Assembly: GCF_002646595.1 (NCBI RefSeq)
Contig: NZ_PDUD01000001.1
Span: 476,288 to 540,287, forward strand
DNA from: Flavilitoribacter nigricans DSM 23189 = NBRC 102662
GTDB lineage: Bacteria > Bacteroidota > Bacteroidia > Chitinophagales > Saprospiraceae
Reading direction: 5' to 3'
DNA: 64,000 nucleotides
Numbering within the stretch: the stretch's first letter is position 1; each line of letters begins with the position of its first letter. Both the position numbers and the translations under genes were made by a program. The notes beneath the pieces are model-generated. The model was given only the letters and a program-made list of their open reading frames with translations, searched no databases and had not been told where the DNA came from. Positions 1-9,721 of the stretch are shown here, piece by piece.

Positions 1-1
1 C

Positions 2-667
2 CAGTTAAAAATGCTGGAGCAGGAACTGGCCGCCGGAGCCAAGGTGGTCGGCTGGAAAATGGGCGGTACCGCCACACCGGATTCAGCCGCTTTCGATCCC
101 GTTTTCGGTTACATCCTGGATCGCTATCTGGTGCCTACGGATAGTATAGTCGACAGTGATCACTTTCCCGGTGGCTCCATGCTGGTGGAAGGAGAGATCG
201 GCTTTATCATCAAGAATGACCTCAAGGAAGGTGTAGCGAGCAAAGAAGCCCTGATGGATCAGATCGACCAGGTGATCGGCGCTGTGGAATTCGCCCAGAG
301 CACCGCAATTCCCGCCGGGGAAGGTCCGCTGAACCTGAATTACGTGATCGCAACCGGTATGGGTCAGGTGGGTACACTGCCCGGCACGGTACAGGTAGCG
401 CCCGGGGATTTTGACTTCGACGCCGAAACCGTCCGCTGTTACGTCAACGACGAGTTGGCTGCCGAAGGCTCTTCCGCCAATATTTTCGGCAATCCGCTCA
501 ATGCGCTTTACGAACTGGCCAATCTGCTCCCTACCCAGGGACAGTACCTCAAAGCCGGCGATATCGTCATTACCGGTTCTACCTACCAGAATCCTTCGAT
601 TGACGGCCCGGCCGATGTACGCCTGGAATTTTCCACACTCGGAACGATCAATTTTAAAAGTAAATAG
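2..667 (+). CDS. 2-keto-4-pentenoate hydratase-like protein (FAH fold), 5' end cut by window
   Basis: The reading frame is already open at the window edge and the first visible ATG (position 11) is probably internal, because relatives are about 260 residues long and only about 221 are visible. The visible part has the MhpD/4-oxalocrotonate decarboxylase look: a KMGGT segment near the start, then VEGEIGFII, where a conserved Glu normally contributes to the divalent metal site, a middle GAVEFAQS segment, and a C-terminal GDIVITGSTY segment typical of the fumarylacetoacetase fold. The family hydrates 2-hydroxypentadienoate-type acids or decarboxylates related oxo-acids in cytosolic catabolic pathways; the substrate here cannot be read from the sequence. 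No pathway partner is visible, since the next gene is an unrelated exported hydrolase 112 bases downstream. Confidence 0.75.
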   Translation, partial: QLKMLEQELAAGAKVVGWKMGGTATPDSAAFDPVFGYILDRYLVPTDSIVDSDHFPGGSMLVEGEIGFIIKNDLKEGVASKEALMDQIDQVIGAVEFAQSTAIPAGEGPLNLNYVIATGMGQVGTLPGTVQVAPGDFDFDAETVRCYVNDELAAEGSSANIFGNPLNALYELANLLPTQGQYLKAGDIVITGSTYQNPSIDGPADVRLEFSTLGTINFKSK

Positions 668-779
668 GCAGATCGAATGCGGCTAGAAATGTCGCTATTG
701 GATCAGCGTGCGAGCAGACTGGTTTATTGGATTGCCCGATTTTTCCTAACTTATTTGCCTGTCAAAAGCCAAAACAACC

Positions 780-2465
780 ATGCAAACCTTTCCCAAAGCC
801 GTTTTCCGATCGTTGCTTCTTGGGCTCATTGCCTTATCCTTTGCTCCGCTTGCGCTGGCCCAACCGGCCCCGGAAGATCTGGAAGCGAAAGTAGATGAAC
901 TGATCGGGATCCCGGCCGACGACTACCGTCCGGGTTCGGCCGTATTGGTGGTAAAAGACGGGGAGGTCCTGCTGAACAAAGGCTACGGACTGGCCAATCT
1001 TCCCCACCGGGTGCCGGTTACGCCCACTACGGTCTTCGATCTGGCCTCCGTTTCCAAACAATTTGCCGGTTTTGCCATCGCAAAATTAGTTGTGGACGGG
1101 CAGATCGATCTGAAGGATGATATCCGCAAATACATTCCGGAATTGCCGGATTTCGGATCGACCATTACGATCGATCATCTCGTACACCATACTAGTGGGG
1201 TTCGGGACTGGACCAATACTCTCCATCTGGCCGGCTGGAGCTTCGACGACGTGATCTCCTTTGAACAGATCCTGAATATGGCCTACCGGCAGGAAAAGCT
1301 GAACTTTACGCCCGGAGCGGAATACAGCTATTCCAATACCGGTTATAATCTGTTGGCGGAACTGGTCCAGCGGGTCAGTGGCCTGAGCTTTCGGGAATGG
1401 ACGGATCAACACATTTTCCAACCGCTGGGCATGACCGACACCCGCTTTCTCGACGATCATACCGAAGTCGTTCCCCGTCGTGCAAGTGGATATTACCGGG
1501 CACAGGACGGCAACTACCATGCATCTCCCAACAACCTGATGGCACTGGGTTCCAGCTCTCTTTTTTCCACCACTACCGACCTGGCGTACTGGGTCATGCA
1601 TCTCGCCAATCCCAAGCCGGAAATGAAAGCGATCGTGGAGCGGATGATGCAAACCAGTCCGCTCAACGACGGCAAACCGAACAATTACGCCTTTGGCTTA
1701 AGCGTGGGTAGTTTCCGGACTACACCCTCCGTAAACCATTCCGGAAGCTGGGCCTCTTTCCGAACGTATCTGCTGGTATTACCGGAAGAAAACCTCTCGG
1801 TGGTGGTACTCAATAATTACTCCAGCAATCCCGGAGCAACTGCCCGGACCATTGCCTCCTGGTTTGTGGAAGCTCCGGAAGAAACGCCGGAGGAAGAAAA
1901 AGCGGTTTTACCCGATCCTCCCCAGCTATCGGCAGCGGACCTAGACCGGTATACCGGAACTTACCGTCTCGGTCCCGGCTGGTACGTAACGCTTACCCGG
2001 CAAGGGAAGCAATTATGGACCCAAGCGACCAATGAGTCCAATTTTCCGATGACGTTACTGGCTAAGGACTTGTTTCGGATCGATGCCTATTCCGGACGAA
2101 CGATGGAGTTTTTCGCCGGTGCGGAAGGGAAGATCATTCACCTGGTCTATTCCGGTATGGAATGTCCGAAAATGGAGCAGCCACTGGGGGCGGAGGATAA
2201 AGCACTGGACGAATACACCGGCCGCTACGTCAGTCGGGAACTGCTTACGGAATACGAAGTCATGCTCGATGGCGATCAGCTCAAACTCCGGCACCACCGT
2301 CTCGGTGAGCTGGGGTTAAGCCCGGCCTACGGGGATGATTTTGTCGGTTCTCAGTGGTTCATCAGCTCGGTTGAGTTTTATCGCGATGAGGATGGTACAG
2401 TGCAGGGATTCCGGGTGACCAGTGGGCGGGCCCGTCTGCAGGATTTCCGGAAAACCTCCCGATAA
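780..2465 (+). CDS. Exported serine hydrolase, class C beta-lactamase/PBP4 family
   Basis: The 561-residue protein starts with a signal peptide (hydrophobic stretch about 10-27, cleavage near ALAQ). The catalytic domain (about 35-375) has all three motifs of the class C/S12 fold: SVSK at 90-93 (nucleophile Ser90, Lys93), YSN at 184-186, and HSG at 320-322. The remaining about 180 residues look like two small beta domains of the kind often attached to these enzymes. The family includes D-amino-acid peptidases, esterases and beta-lactamase-like proteins, and the substrate is unknown. It would act in the periplasm or at the cell surface. The gene stands alone and a hairpin follows the stop codon. 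It should not be read as an antibiotic-resistance gene, because most Bacteroidota S12 proteins are not. Confidence 0.88.
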   Translation: MQTFPKAVFRSLLLGLIALSFAPLALAQPAPEDLEAKVDELIGIPADDYRPGSAVLVVKDGEVLLNKGYGLANLPHRVPVTPTTVFDLASVSKQFAGFAIAKLVVDGQIDLKDDIRKYIPELPDFGSTITIDHLVHHTSGVRDWTNTLHLAGWSFDDVISFEQILNMAYRQEKLNFTPGAEYSYSNTGYNLLAELVQRVSGLSFREWTDQHIFQPLGMTDTRFLDDHTEVVPRRASGYYRAQDGNYHASPNNLMALGSSSLFSTTTDLAYWVMHLANPKPEMKAIVERMMQTSPLNDGKPNNYAFGLSVGSFRTTPSVNHSGSWASFRTYLLVLPEENLSVVVLNNYSSNPGATARTIASWFVEAPEETPEEEKAVLPDPPQLSAADLDRYTGTYRLGPGWYVTLTRQGKQLWTQATNESNFPMTLLAKDLFRIDAYSGRTMEFFAGAEGKIIHLVYSGMECPKMEQPLGAEDKALDEYTGRYVSRELLTEYEVMLDGDQLKLRHHRLGELGLSPAYGDDFVGSQWFISSVEFYRDEDGTVQGFRVTSGRARLQDFRKTSR

Positions 2466-2487
2466 GCTACCCCGGCTCCAATTGGCG

Positions 2488-2507
2488 CCGGTTTCTGCTC
2501 AAACCGG
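2488..2507 (+). terminator. Hairpin after the serine hydrolase gene
   Basis: A perfect 7-bp stem (CCGGTTT/AAACCGG) encloses a 6-base loop 23 bases after the stop codon and is followed by AATTATT. The T-tract is weak, so a terminator role is plausible rather than certain. Confidence 0.4.
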
Positions 2508-2564
2508 AATTATTGACTATATTAGTTGTGTCACTACCGACCACTCCATAAAATTTCCACTGAT

Positions 2565-4175
2565 ATGAAAGTCTATCCAAGTATCTTCAATGATGTTCTG
2601 GGTCCCGTGATGCGGGGACCGTCCAGTTCCCACTGTGCCGCTGCGCTACGTATCGGGCGCATATGCCGGGACCTGATGGACGGACGGATCGATCAGGTCC
2701 TGATCTACTTTGATCCAAACGGTTCTCTGGCAACCACGCATAAAAGCCAGGGTTCCGACATGGGGCTTTTTGGGGGATTACTTGGCTGGGAGGCGGATGA
2801 CGAACGCCTGCCCGACTACGAACGCGCCATCGCCGAAGCGGGAATTGATATCCGGATCCATATCGAAGATATTGGGGCGGACCATCCGAATACCTATAAG
2901 ATCAGCCTTTTCAATGACGATGGAATGCGGGAACTAACCGCTAATTCTACCGGTGGCGGTATGATTGAGGTGATTGAGATTGACGGGGCACCGGTAAGGA
3001 TGGATGGCGATTATTTTGAAACGCTGGTCTATGTCGATCAGCCGGAAAAAGTACAGGCCTACCTGCAGGCCAGTGTGGATTTCGACGATATCGTGGTACA
3101 CCGCGGCCGACAGCATTTTATCCAGATCAAATCACAGGCATTTTTACCGGATGAGATCCTGGCTGAATTACACGCCATGGAAACGGTGCTTTTTATCAAA
3201 CAAATCGCACCGGTACTGCCCGTCATGTCGCGCAATGATCTGGAAGTTCCCTTTATCACCTGTGAAGAAATGCTGGCCTACAACGAGGATAAAAATCTTT
3301 CACTTTGGGAACTGGGCCTACAGTACGAAAGTGCCCGCGGTAATATTTCCACGGAAGAAGTCTACCGTCGCATGCAGGACCTGGTGCGGATCATGAGCAA
3401 TTCCATCGGGCAGGGACTCAAAGGTACCGAATACGAAGACCGGATACTGGGCAGCCAGTCGACCAATTTCCAGAAGCAGCTCGATCAGAATAAACTGATC
3501 CACGGCGATGTGCTCAATCGCATCATTCTCTTTGTCAGCGCTATGATGGAAGTAAAAAGTTCAATGGGAGTGATCGTTGCGGCGCCAACCGCCGGATCCT
3601 GCGGTGCACTGCCCGGAGCGGTACTCGGAGCCGCTTCCGCCATGGAGCTTTCCGAAGACGAGACCGTTAAGGCGATGCTGGCCGCGGGCATGATCGGCAT
3701 TTTCATTTCCGCCCATGCCACTTTTGCGGCGGAGGTCGGTGGCTGCCAGGCAGAGTGCGGTTCCGGTTCGGGAATGGCCGCAGCCGGTTTGGTCGGTATG
3801 GCGGGCGGCGATCTGAAGCAGTCGCTCTCGGCGGCTTCCATGGCCCTGCAAAATTCTCTGGGGATGATCTGCGATCCGATCGCTAACCGGGTGGAAGCCC
3901 CCTGTCTCGGACGCAATATCATGGCCGCAACCAACGCCCTCTCCTGTGCCAATATGGCCCTGGCCGATTACGACCATCTCATTCCGATCGATGAGGTGAT
4001 CGAAACGATGGACCAGGTCGGAAAAAGCATTGCCAACGAATTGAGATGTACAGCCCTCGGCGGTTTGTCGATTACTAAAACCTCCAAAGCCATCGAAGCC
4101 CGACTCAATGCCCAATCGGGCACTCCGGAACCGGAAACACTGGAGGAGACCCGTCGGCGCTTCAAGATCTGCTAA
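2565..4175 (+). CDS. sdaA: L-serine ammonia-lyase (L-serine dehydratase), iron-sulfur type, single chain
   Basis: This cytosolic enzyme converts L-serine to pyruvate and ammonia using a [4Fe-4S] cluster. The N-terminal beta domain shows the family signature RGPSSSH about 20 residues in. The alpha domain carries APTAGSCGALPGAVLG, GGCQAECGSGSG and ICDPIANRVEAPC, which supply the conserved cysteines expected to bind the cluster. At 536 residues it is longer than the usual single-chain form of about 455, the excess lying between the two domains. The ATG at 2565 is preferred because it starts at MKVYPS, right where the beta domain begins; an upstream TTG at 2526 would add 13 residues without family resemblance. 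The gene sits alone between an exported hydrolase and a rhamnosidase. Confidence 0.93.
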   Translation: MKVYPSIFNDVLGPVMRGPSSSHCAAALRIGRICRDLMDGRIDQVLIYFDPNGSLATTHKSQGSDMGLFGGLLGWEADDERLPDYERAIAEAGIDIRIHIEDIGADHPNTYKISLFNDDGMRELTANSTGGGMIEVIEIDGAPVRMDGDYFETLVYVDQPEKVQAYLQASVDFDDIVVHRGRQHFIQIKSQAFLPDEILAELHAMETVLFIKQIAPVLPVMSRNDLEVPFITCEEMLAYNEDKNLSLWELGLQYESARGNISTEEVYRRMQDLVRIMSNSIGQGLKGTEYEDRILGSQSTNFQKQLDQNKLIHGDVLNRIILFVSAMMEVKSSMGVIVAAPTAGSCGALPGAVLGAASAMELSEDETVKAMLAAGMIGIFISAHATFAAEVGGCQAECGSGSGMAAAGLVGMAGGDLKQSLSAASMALQNSLGMICDPIANRVEAPCLGRNIMAATNALSCANMALADYDHLIPIDEVIETMDQVGKSIANELRCTALGGLSITKTSKAIEARLNAQSGTPEPETLEETRRRFKIC

Positions 4176-4207
4176 CACCCAGACTATTTGTTCGCACCAT
4201 TAAAACT

Positions 4208-4223
4208 GGCTGCCCACGCAGCC
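4208..4223 (+). promoter_or_regulatory. GC-rich hairpin 12 bases before the rhamnosidase start
   Basis: GGCTGC and GCAGCC form a perfect 6-bp stem around a CCAC loop. It has no T-tract, so it is a weak terminator candidate for the serine dehydratase gene. It could instead structure the leader of the rhamnosidase mRNA. Function is inferred only from position. Confidence 0.25.
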
Positions 4224-4234
4224 CCGATCCACTT

Positions 4235-6664
4235 ATGAACCTGCACCTCATGCTCAGAAATATCTTTTACGCACTGGTCTTCGGCTCCTTATTTGCCGCT
4301 TGTAGCGCTCCATCCGTATCCAGCATTCCGGATTTTGCATCCGGCGAAACTGCCCGCTGGATCCAGGACGATCGGCCTTTACCTACCGCAGATTCCCTGT
4401 TCTACCTGGACCATCCCGCGCCCTTATTTCGCCGGGCATTTACCACGGATCAACCTATTCGCAAAGCTACCCTGCTCATTACTGCTGCCGGATACTACCA
4501 GGCTTTTGTCAATGGTGAACGCATTGGGAAAAATGTACTTGATCCCGCCTGGACTGATTTCAGCAAACGGATCTATTATTCGGAATACGATCTTACAGAC
4601 CAGCTCCGGGAAGGCGAGAATTGCCTGGCGGTTGCCCTGGGCAATGGGTTCTACAATCCCCTACCGCTGCGAAAGTGGGGCCGGCGAAATCTGCGGGAAG
4701 ATCTGGCGGCAGTGGGTAACCCCACATTCATCAGCAAACTGCAGATCGTCTACGAAAATGGTACATCGGAAGAGATCATCTCCGATGATTCCTGGAAATA
4801 TACCTACGGCCCCGTGGTAAAAAACAGTGTTTATCTGGGTGTGGTATACGACGGCCGGCGTGTGATCGACGGCTGGCAAGCACCCGGCTTTGACGATAGT
4901 TCCTGGTCTTCCGCCACCCTGAGCGATGGTCCTGGAGGAGCACTCCAAAAGGCATTTTTTCCGGCCGTACAGATCGCCCAAGAGATCAGTCCCGTAGCGA
5001 TCTCTTCCCTGAAGGCGGGGACCTGGATGGTGGATATGGGCGTTAATTTTACCGGCAGTTACCGGATCCAATTATCGGGAAATCCCGGTGATACGGTTAA
5101 CTTTCGGTTTGGCGAAAGGATCTACGAAGACGGCACACTGAACCCCATGACGGCCGTCATTGGTCAGATCAAGCGGGCGGGTACGGGCGGCCCCGGAGCA
5201 CCGCCCATTGCCTGGCAAACGGATACTTACATTTTTGGAGAAACACCGCAAGTCTGGTTCCAACCGGAATTCACTTACCATACCTATCGCTATATGGAGA
5301 TCACCGGCCTGCAAGGACAACCGTCCGCTGAGGATATTAAAGGCCTGTTTCTGCATTCCCAGGTACCGGCACCCAATAGTTTTGCCTCTTCTTCCGAACT
5401 GTTGAACGACATCCAGGAAGCCACCGAACGTACCTTTCTGGCCAACCTCATCAGTGTACAATCCGATTGTCCGGCCCGGGAAAAATTCGGATACGGCGGG
5501 GACATCAACGCCACCAGTGAGTCCTTCATCTACAATTTTGACATGCAGGATTTTTACCGCAAGACCATTTACGACTGGCTGGACGCCATGAACGATACCA
5601 CCTTCGTGGATACTGCGCCCTACGTAGGGATCCAGTACTGTGGTATTAGCTGGGAATCGGCCTTTCTGCTGACGCAGTACTATCTGTACCTCTACTACAA
5701 CGATACGGCTATCATCGAAGAACTGTACGAACGAGACCGGCAGTGGATGGACAAAGTAGCCCGCCTGCACCCGGAAGGACTGGTCGAACAGGGCCTCAGT
5801 GACCACGAATCGCTGTTGCCTGTACCAGTCGAGCTGACGGGTACCGCCCACTACCTGCAGTGTGCACGGATCATGGAGACCTTCGCCGGGGTAATGAAAG
5901 ACGAGGTCCGACGGAAGCAATACAGCGAACTGGCCGACCAACTGCAACAAATAATCAAAGAGCGATTCTGGGAGCAGCCGGTAACGGAAGAGATCAACCG
6001 GCAAACGCTGTTTTCCACCTTACTTTACCACGGCATTGTCCCGGAAGAAGAGCTGGAGGCGGCAAAGGATTCTCTTTTGCTGGCGGTGCGGAATGGGCCG
6101 GCCGGCCATTTCAACACGGGTATTTTCGGGACTAAATACGTACTGGAAACCTTATCCGAGCACGCCGGCCCGGAAACTGTATTCGAGATCGTCAACAGTA
6201 CCGCCTATCCCGGCTGGGGACATATGATCGACCGGGGAGCGACCACCATCTGGGAAACCTGGAAGGAAAGCGACAATGTCTACTCCAATTGCCATCCGAT
6301 GTTTGGTACCGTTACCGAATGGCATTACCGCTGGCTGGCCGGTATTCGGCCGGATCCGGAACATCCCGGCTTCCGGGAATTTATACTGGCGCCCGCAACC
6401 CCCTCCGGACTGGATGCGGTCAACTGCACCTACCAGACCCCGCTGGGGCCTGTCGTCTCCAAGTGGGAAAGGCAGTCCGACGGTACTTACCAGTACGAAA
6501 TGAGTATTCCGTCGGGAAGTAAGGCAAGGGTAACTATCCCCCATTTGCAGGCACAATCCATTGTTATCAAACGGCTGGAGGACGAGGGTATGGAGCAACC
6601 CGCGGGATTGGAAAACGGAAATTTCGAACTGGATGCCGGCACTTATCTGATCACCGTCTCCTGA
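4235..6664 (+). CDS. Alpha-L-rhamnosidase, GH78 family, lipoprotein
   Basis: The family removes terminal alpha-L-rhamnose from plant glycans such as rhamnogalacturonan, or from glycosides, by an inverting mechanism. The 809-residue protein begins with a lipoprotein signal (LFAAC, lipidated Cys23), so it should sit in the envelope. The order is typical of GH78: an N-terminal beta domain with AYYQ-like core AAGYYQAFVNG and LDPAWTDF, a second beta domain ending at LGVVYDGR, then the (alpha/alpha)6 barrel. The barrel has REKFGYGGDINATSE, holding the usual Asp and Glu catalytic region, and GATTIWETWKE near residue 670, followed by a C-terminal beta domain. Two rhamnogalacturonan-acetylesterase-like genes lie 6-8 kb downstream, consistent with pectin use. 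Confidence 0.9.
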   Translation: MNLHLMLRNIFYALVFGSLFAACSAPSVSSIPDFASGETARWIQDDRPLPTADSLFYLDHPAPLFRRAFTTDQPIRKATLLITAAGYYQAFVNGERIGKNVLDPAWTDFSKRIYYSEYDLTDQLREGENCLAVALGNGFYNPLPLRKWGRRNLREDLAAVGNPTFISKLQIVYENGTSEEIISDDSWKYTYGPVVKNSVYLGVVYDGRRVIDGWQAPGFDDSSWSSATLSDGPGGALQKAFFPAVQIAQEISPVAISSLKAGTWMVDMGVNFTGSYRIQLSGNPGDTVNFRFGERIYEDGTLNPMTAVIGQIKRAGTGGPGAPPIAWQTDTYIFGETPQVWFQPEFTYHTYRYMEITGLQGQPSAEDIKGLFLHSQVPAPNSFASSSELLNDIQEATERTFLANLISVQSDCPAREKFGYGGDINATSESFIYNFDMQDFYRKTIYDWLDAMNDTTFVDTAPYVGIQYCGISWESAFLLTQYYLYLYYNDTAIIEELYERDRQWMDKVARLHPEGLVEQGLSDHESLLPVPVELTGTAHYLQCARIMETFAGVMKDEVRRKQYSELADQLQQIIKERFWEQPVTEEINRQTLFSTLLYHGIVPEEELEAAKDSLLLAVRNGPAGHFNTGIFGTKYVLETLSEHAGPETVFEIVNSTAYPGWGHMIDRGATTIWETWKESDNVYSNCHPMFGTVTEWHYRWLAGIRPDPEHPGFREFILAPATPSGLDAVNCTYQTPLGPVVSKWERQSDGTYQYEMSIPSGSKARVTIPHLQAQSIVIKRLEDEGMEQPAGLENGNFELDAGTYLITVS

Positions 6665-6997
6665 CCGATGAATTGGGAGGAATTTTGAGGTCGCCTTTCC
6701 GTAGGATATCTTACACGGATGAATTTGATTTGTAATTCAAATTACAGCGCCGTATTTTACAGAGCAAGCTGAGATCTTTTGGGCTCCGGACACTAACCGG
6801 GTCCTTTGATCCCTTTTACACACGCCCTTTCCCGCCCGAAGCAAGGACAAAAGTGCCTTTAGAAAACACCCAACTCATTGCTAACCCTAAGCCTTTATCC
6901 AACTTCCGTATTTTGCTTAATAAAGAAATGTGCTCCGGTAAATGACCGGCAGGCCGTTCCAATCGGAAGGTAGGAGACCGCTTAAAAATTTGAACTA
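6665..6997. other. Intergenic stretch without a gene
   Basis: No convincing coding frame is seen. The only structure noted is a short palindrome (TGTAATT-CA-AATTACA, 6731-6746), which could be an operator. A promoter for the aminotransferase gene is expected here but no clear Bacteroidota -7/-33 pair was identified. Confidence 0.4.
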
Positions 6998-8299
6998 ATG
7001 CAGCGCCATTCCGCCTTCAAAGATTCGAATAAGCAGCGTCGAAATTTCCTAAAAAAGATCGGTGCCGGCCTGACCGCCAGCGTGGCCACTCCCCTACTGG
7101 CCCGGGTGCCGGATGCTCCTATTCCTAATTCGGAGCTATTGCTCAGTCCGATTTCATCTCCGGACGAAGCTTACTGGGAAATGGTAAAAAAGCAGTTCGT
7201 GATCCCGGAGGGTCGCATTATGGTCAACGCGGCCAATCTCTGTCCGAGTCCGCATTTTGTCAACGAGCGGGTTGCCGCTTTGGCCAGAGACCTCGCAGGG
7301 GACGTGTCTTTCCAAAGCAGGGCTAAATTAGGGGTGGGACGTACCGAAGCGATGGAGCAACTGGCCGGCTATCTCAACGTGCCGTTAAAAACGATCGGGA
7401 TCACCCGCAACACCAGCGAGAGTAATAACATTGTAGTGAATGGACTGGATTTTCAATCCCGGGACGAGGTCCTCATCTGGGAGCAGAATCATCCCACCAA
7501 TCATATTGCCTGGCAGCAACGGGCCCGACGCTACGGCTTTCGGGTCAAGATCTTTAAACTGCCGGCAGACCCCGCTAATCCGGAGGAATTACTCAATACC
7601 ATTGCCGCTGCGATCGGTCCGCAAACACGTCTGATCGCCTTTTCCCATATTTCCAATGTCAGTGGGCTGGCCCTGCCGGCGAAAGCCATCTGTCAACTGG
7701 CCCGGGAACGCAATATTATGAGTCTGGTGGATGGAGCGCAATCATTCGGCTTCATCGACCTGGACCTGCAGGATATGGGATGCGATTTTTATACCGGCAG
7801 CACCCACAAATGGCTGATGGGACCGATGGAGAACGGTGTCCTTTACGTCCGCGAAGAGCGGATGGATCAGATATGGCCCAATATCATTGCTGCGGGCTGG
7901 TCGGAAGATCATCAGACTCTGGATGAAAAAGTTTGTGTACTCGGTCAGCGCAATACGCCCTCCACTCCCGCTATTGCGGATATACTTTCCTTTCATCAGA
8001 CCATCGGCAAGGCGAATATTGAAAAGAGGGTGCGGGAACTGAATACTTATCTAAAAGGCCAACTACGGGAAAAACTGCCGCAGACGGAATTCGTCACACC
8101 ATTGGCCCCGGAATTAAGTGGTGGCGTGACGATCATCAGTTTGCCGGGACAGGACTCGCGCGAACTCTTTTCGCAACTTTACGAGCAGTATGGTATCGCG
8201 GCGGCTCCAACGGGAGGCGTTCGCCTCTGTCCCCACATCTACTGTACGCTGGAGGACGTGGATAAAGTGGTACAGGCTCTGGTCGAACTTAGTACTTAG
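6998..8299 (+). CDS. Class V aminotransferase, isopenicillin-N-epimerase-like, with Tat-type signal
   Basis: The 433-residue protein has the class V PLP fold: an NTSESNN segment, HPTNHIAW, SHISNVSGLALP, the cofactor Asp in LVDGAQSFG, and the PLP-binding Lys271 in STHKWLMGP. The closest recognisable group is the CefD/cysteine-desulfurase-like family, which contains epimerases, lyases and desulfurases, so the reaction is open. The N-terminus is unusual for such an enzyme: RRNFLKK is followed by a moderately hydrophobic segment and an alanine-rich region, which reads as a twin-arginine export signal. That fits export of an already folded, cofactor-loaded protein. No biosynthetic neighbours are present. 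A strong hairpin follows the stop. Confidence 0.83.
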   Translation: MQRHSAFKDSNKQRRNFLKKIGAGLTASVATPLLARVPDAPIPNSELLLSPISSPDEAYWEMVKKQFVIPEGRIMVNAANLCPSPHFVNERVAALARDLAGDVSFQSRAKLGVGRTEAMEQLAGYLNVPLKTIGITRNTSESNNIVVNGLDFQSRDEVLIWEQNHPTNHIAWQQRARRYGFRVKIFKLPADPANPEELLNTIAAAIGPQTRLIAFSHISNVSGLALPAKAICQLARERNIMSLVDGAQSFGFIDLDLQDMGCDFYTGSTHKWLMGPMENGVLYVREERMDQIWPNIIAAGWSEDHQTLDEKVCVLGQRNTPSTPAIADILSFHQTIGKANIEKRVRELNTYLKGQLREKLPQTEFVTPLAPELSGGVTIISLPGQDSRELFSQLYEQYGIAAAPTGGVRLCPHIYCTLEDVDKVVQALVELST

Positions 8300-8306
8300 C
8301 ATTGAA

Positions 8307-8347
8307 CCCCAGCACTGCTGCAACGATATCCGGCAGCAGTGCTGGGG
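8307..8347. terminator. Bidirectional terminator between convergent genes
   Basis: A perfect 15-bp inverted repeat (8307-8321 and 8333-8347) surrounds an 11-base loop. It lies seven bases after the aminotransferase stop and just beyond the stop of the convergent CotH-like gene. The plus-strand side continues into TTATTAATTTT. Confidence 0.8.
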
Positions 8348-8352
8348 CCTTA

Positions 8353-9372
8353 TTAATTTTCCGGTAATAATTTGGGCAGTAAGGTACCGGTTTCCAGTTC
8401 TTCGTAAAACTCGGTCAGGAACTCCCGGATATCTCTTCTGGCCCGCCCGCCAATCAGTTTGAATGCATCAACGGTGTCGATCAGTTCTTCCCGCTTATCC
8501 CGGAACAATTGCAGACAGGCGGTCCATTCGGTTTCCGTCCATCTGCCACCGATGTAGATTCGATCCCGGATTGCGGTTTGGTTCAGATCAACGTTCGGTT
8601 TTGCGTAGGCCGCATTGACCAGTCCCGAAAAATCAAAGTCGTAAGGCGCCATCAATTTTCTGCCGTCTGCTTTTACCGGACTGAAGATCTTCATGTTGTG
8701 GTATTTTTCCCGGGACCAGTCGGTATTACCGATCATATACTGGAACAGGTCGTGGATCCGCATATTCGAGGCATCGAAATCATCGTGTTCCACCCCGTAG
8801 CAGTTCTCACAATCTTTTGCCTCCAGGCGTTCCGCCAGGGCATCGGTATCCTCGATAAACATACCGTAGGTGACCATCTCCTCGCCGGTTGCCGAATCGC
8901 GGTAGGTGATCCGGATCATCTGGGTGCGCAGCGACACATTGGTCAGGCGGGCGTACAACTGGTAGGTCAGGTATTCGCGAAACAGATTTTCCCGGGCCTC
9001 CTTATTGTCTTCGCAGTGGGTGACCAGTTTTACATCATTGTGCCGGCCAAAACCGGCTGCTTTCATCTCCTGCTTCGGGAACTTCAGTTTGAGCGGGGGG
9101 AATTCGCACCGCATCCGGCGGTAGCGTCCTCTGGCCCTCACTTTAATGTCCCAGGTTACCAGTTGACCGTCCGGGTCCTTAAAAGAGAACTGGGCGGGAA
9201 CGTAGGTATTCGTCTTGCGTTGATCCAGCAGGGTCTGGATGTCCATTTCCAGCGTAACGTACCAGAGTTCCGTTTGGGGCGGTAAAGAGGTCGACGCGGC
9301 CGATACCGGAATAGAAATCAGGGATAAAAAAAACGTAATCCAAATGGCAAATACACCAATATAAGTTCTCAT
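8353..9372 (-). CDS. CotH-kinase-like secreted protein
   Basis: A 339-residue protein with an N-terminal signal peptide (cleavage near VSAAS). The mature part resembles the CotH family: a WDIKVRARG strand, a helix-rich middle, IGNTDWS, and the diagnostic LMAPYDFDFSG segment followed by a YAKP stretch. CotH proteins have an atypical protein-kinase fold, and some phosphorylate secreted proteins; the PYDFDFSG Asp residues correspond to the region thought to bind metal. The assignment comes from motif pattern only, and the target is unknown. The gene is monocistronic, convergent with the aminotransferase gene, and separated from it by a strong hairpin. Confidence 0.6.
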   Translation of the reverse strand: MRTYIGVFAIWITFFLSLISIPVSAASTSLPPQTELWYVTLEMDIQTLLDQRKTNTYVPAQFSFKDPDGQLVTWDIKVRARGRYRRMRCEFPPLKLKFPKQEMKAAGFGRHNDVKLVTHCEDNKEARENLFREYLTYQLYARLTNVSLRTQMIRITYRDSATGEEMVTYGMFIEDTDALAERLEAKDCENCYGVEHDDFDASNMRIHDLFQYMIGNTDWSREKYHNMKIFSPVKADGRKLMAPYDFDFSGLVNAAYAKPNVDLNQTAIRDRIYIGGRWTETEWTACLQLFRDKREELIDTVDAFKLIGGRARRDIREFLTEFYEELETGTLLPKLLPEN

Positions 9373-9721
9373 GATCAGTGGCTTGGGTTGAGTTTTAGAG
9401 GTTTATTGTACCCCAAAATTGCTGCCTTAACACCACTTTTCCATCCCCTCTTTAGCGAATGGTCGTTCTACATGAGTGAAGTGTTGCGATCATACTGCCA
9501 AAACGGATTTTTCACTCTATTTCCCGCTTGAAAGCTGCTGTCGACCAGATTTTACGAATTATTTTGGTAAAACTTTCACCCTGCCCCGGGCGTAGCGGGT
9601 CAGCCGTGGAGTACACCGATCTGTCAGATGTAAAATAAAATTCACAGGGGCGAAAAACAAGGCACCTTATCTCTACCGGAGTAAATAACCCAGCTCGCCT
9701 TCCTCCACCCCGATGATCCCG
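9373..9721. other. Intergenic stretch without a gene
   Basis: Upstream region of the CotH-like gene and downstream region of the barrel gene, both on the minus strand. No convincing coding frame, repeat or strong hairpin is seen. It should hold the promoter of the CotH-like gene. Confidence 0.4.

Noticed and set aside
780..2465. Acquired antibiotic resistance beta-lactamase
   Set aside because: The SxxK/YxN/HxG motifs mark the broad S12 family; extra C-terminal domains and context fit a peptidase or esterase.
6998..8299. Part of a beta-lactam biosynthetic cluster
   Set aside because: Resemblance to isopenicillin-N epimerase is at family level only; no ACV synthetase or related gene is nearby.
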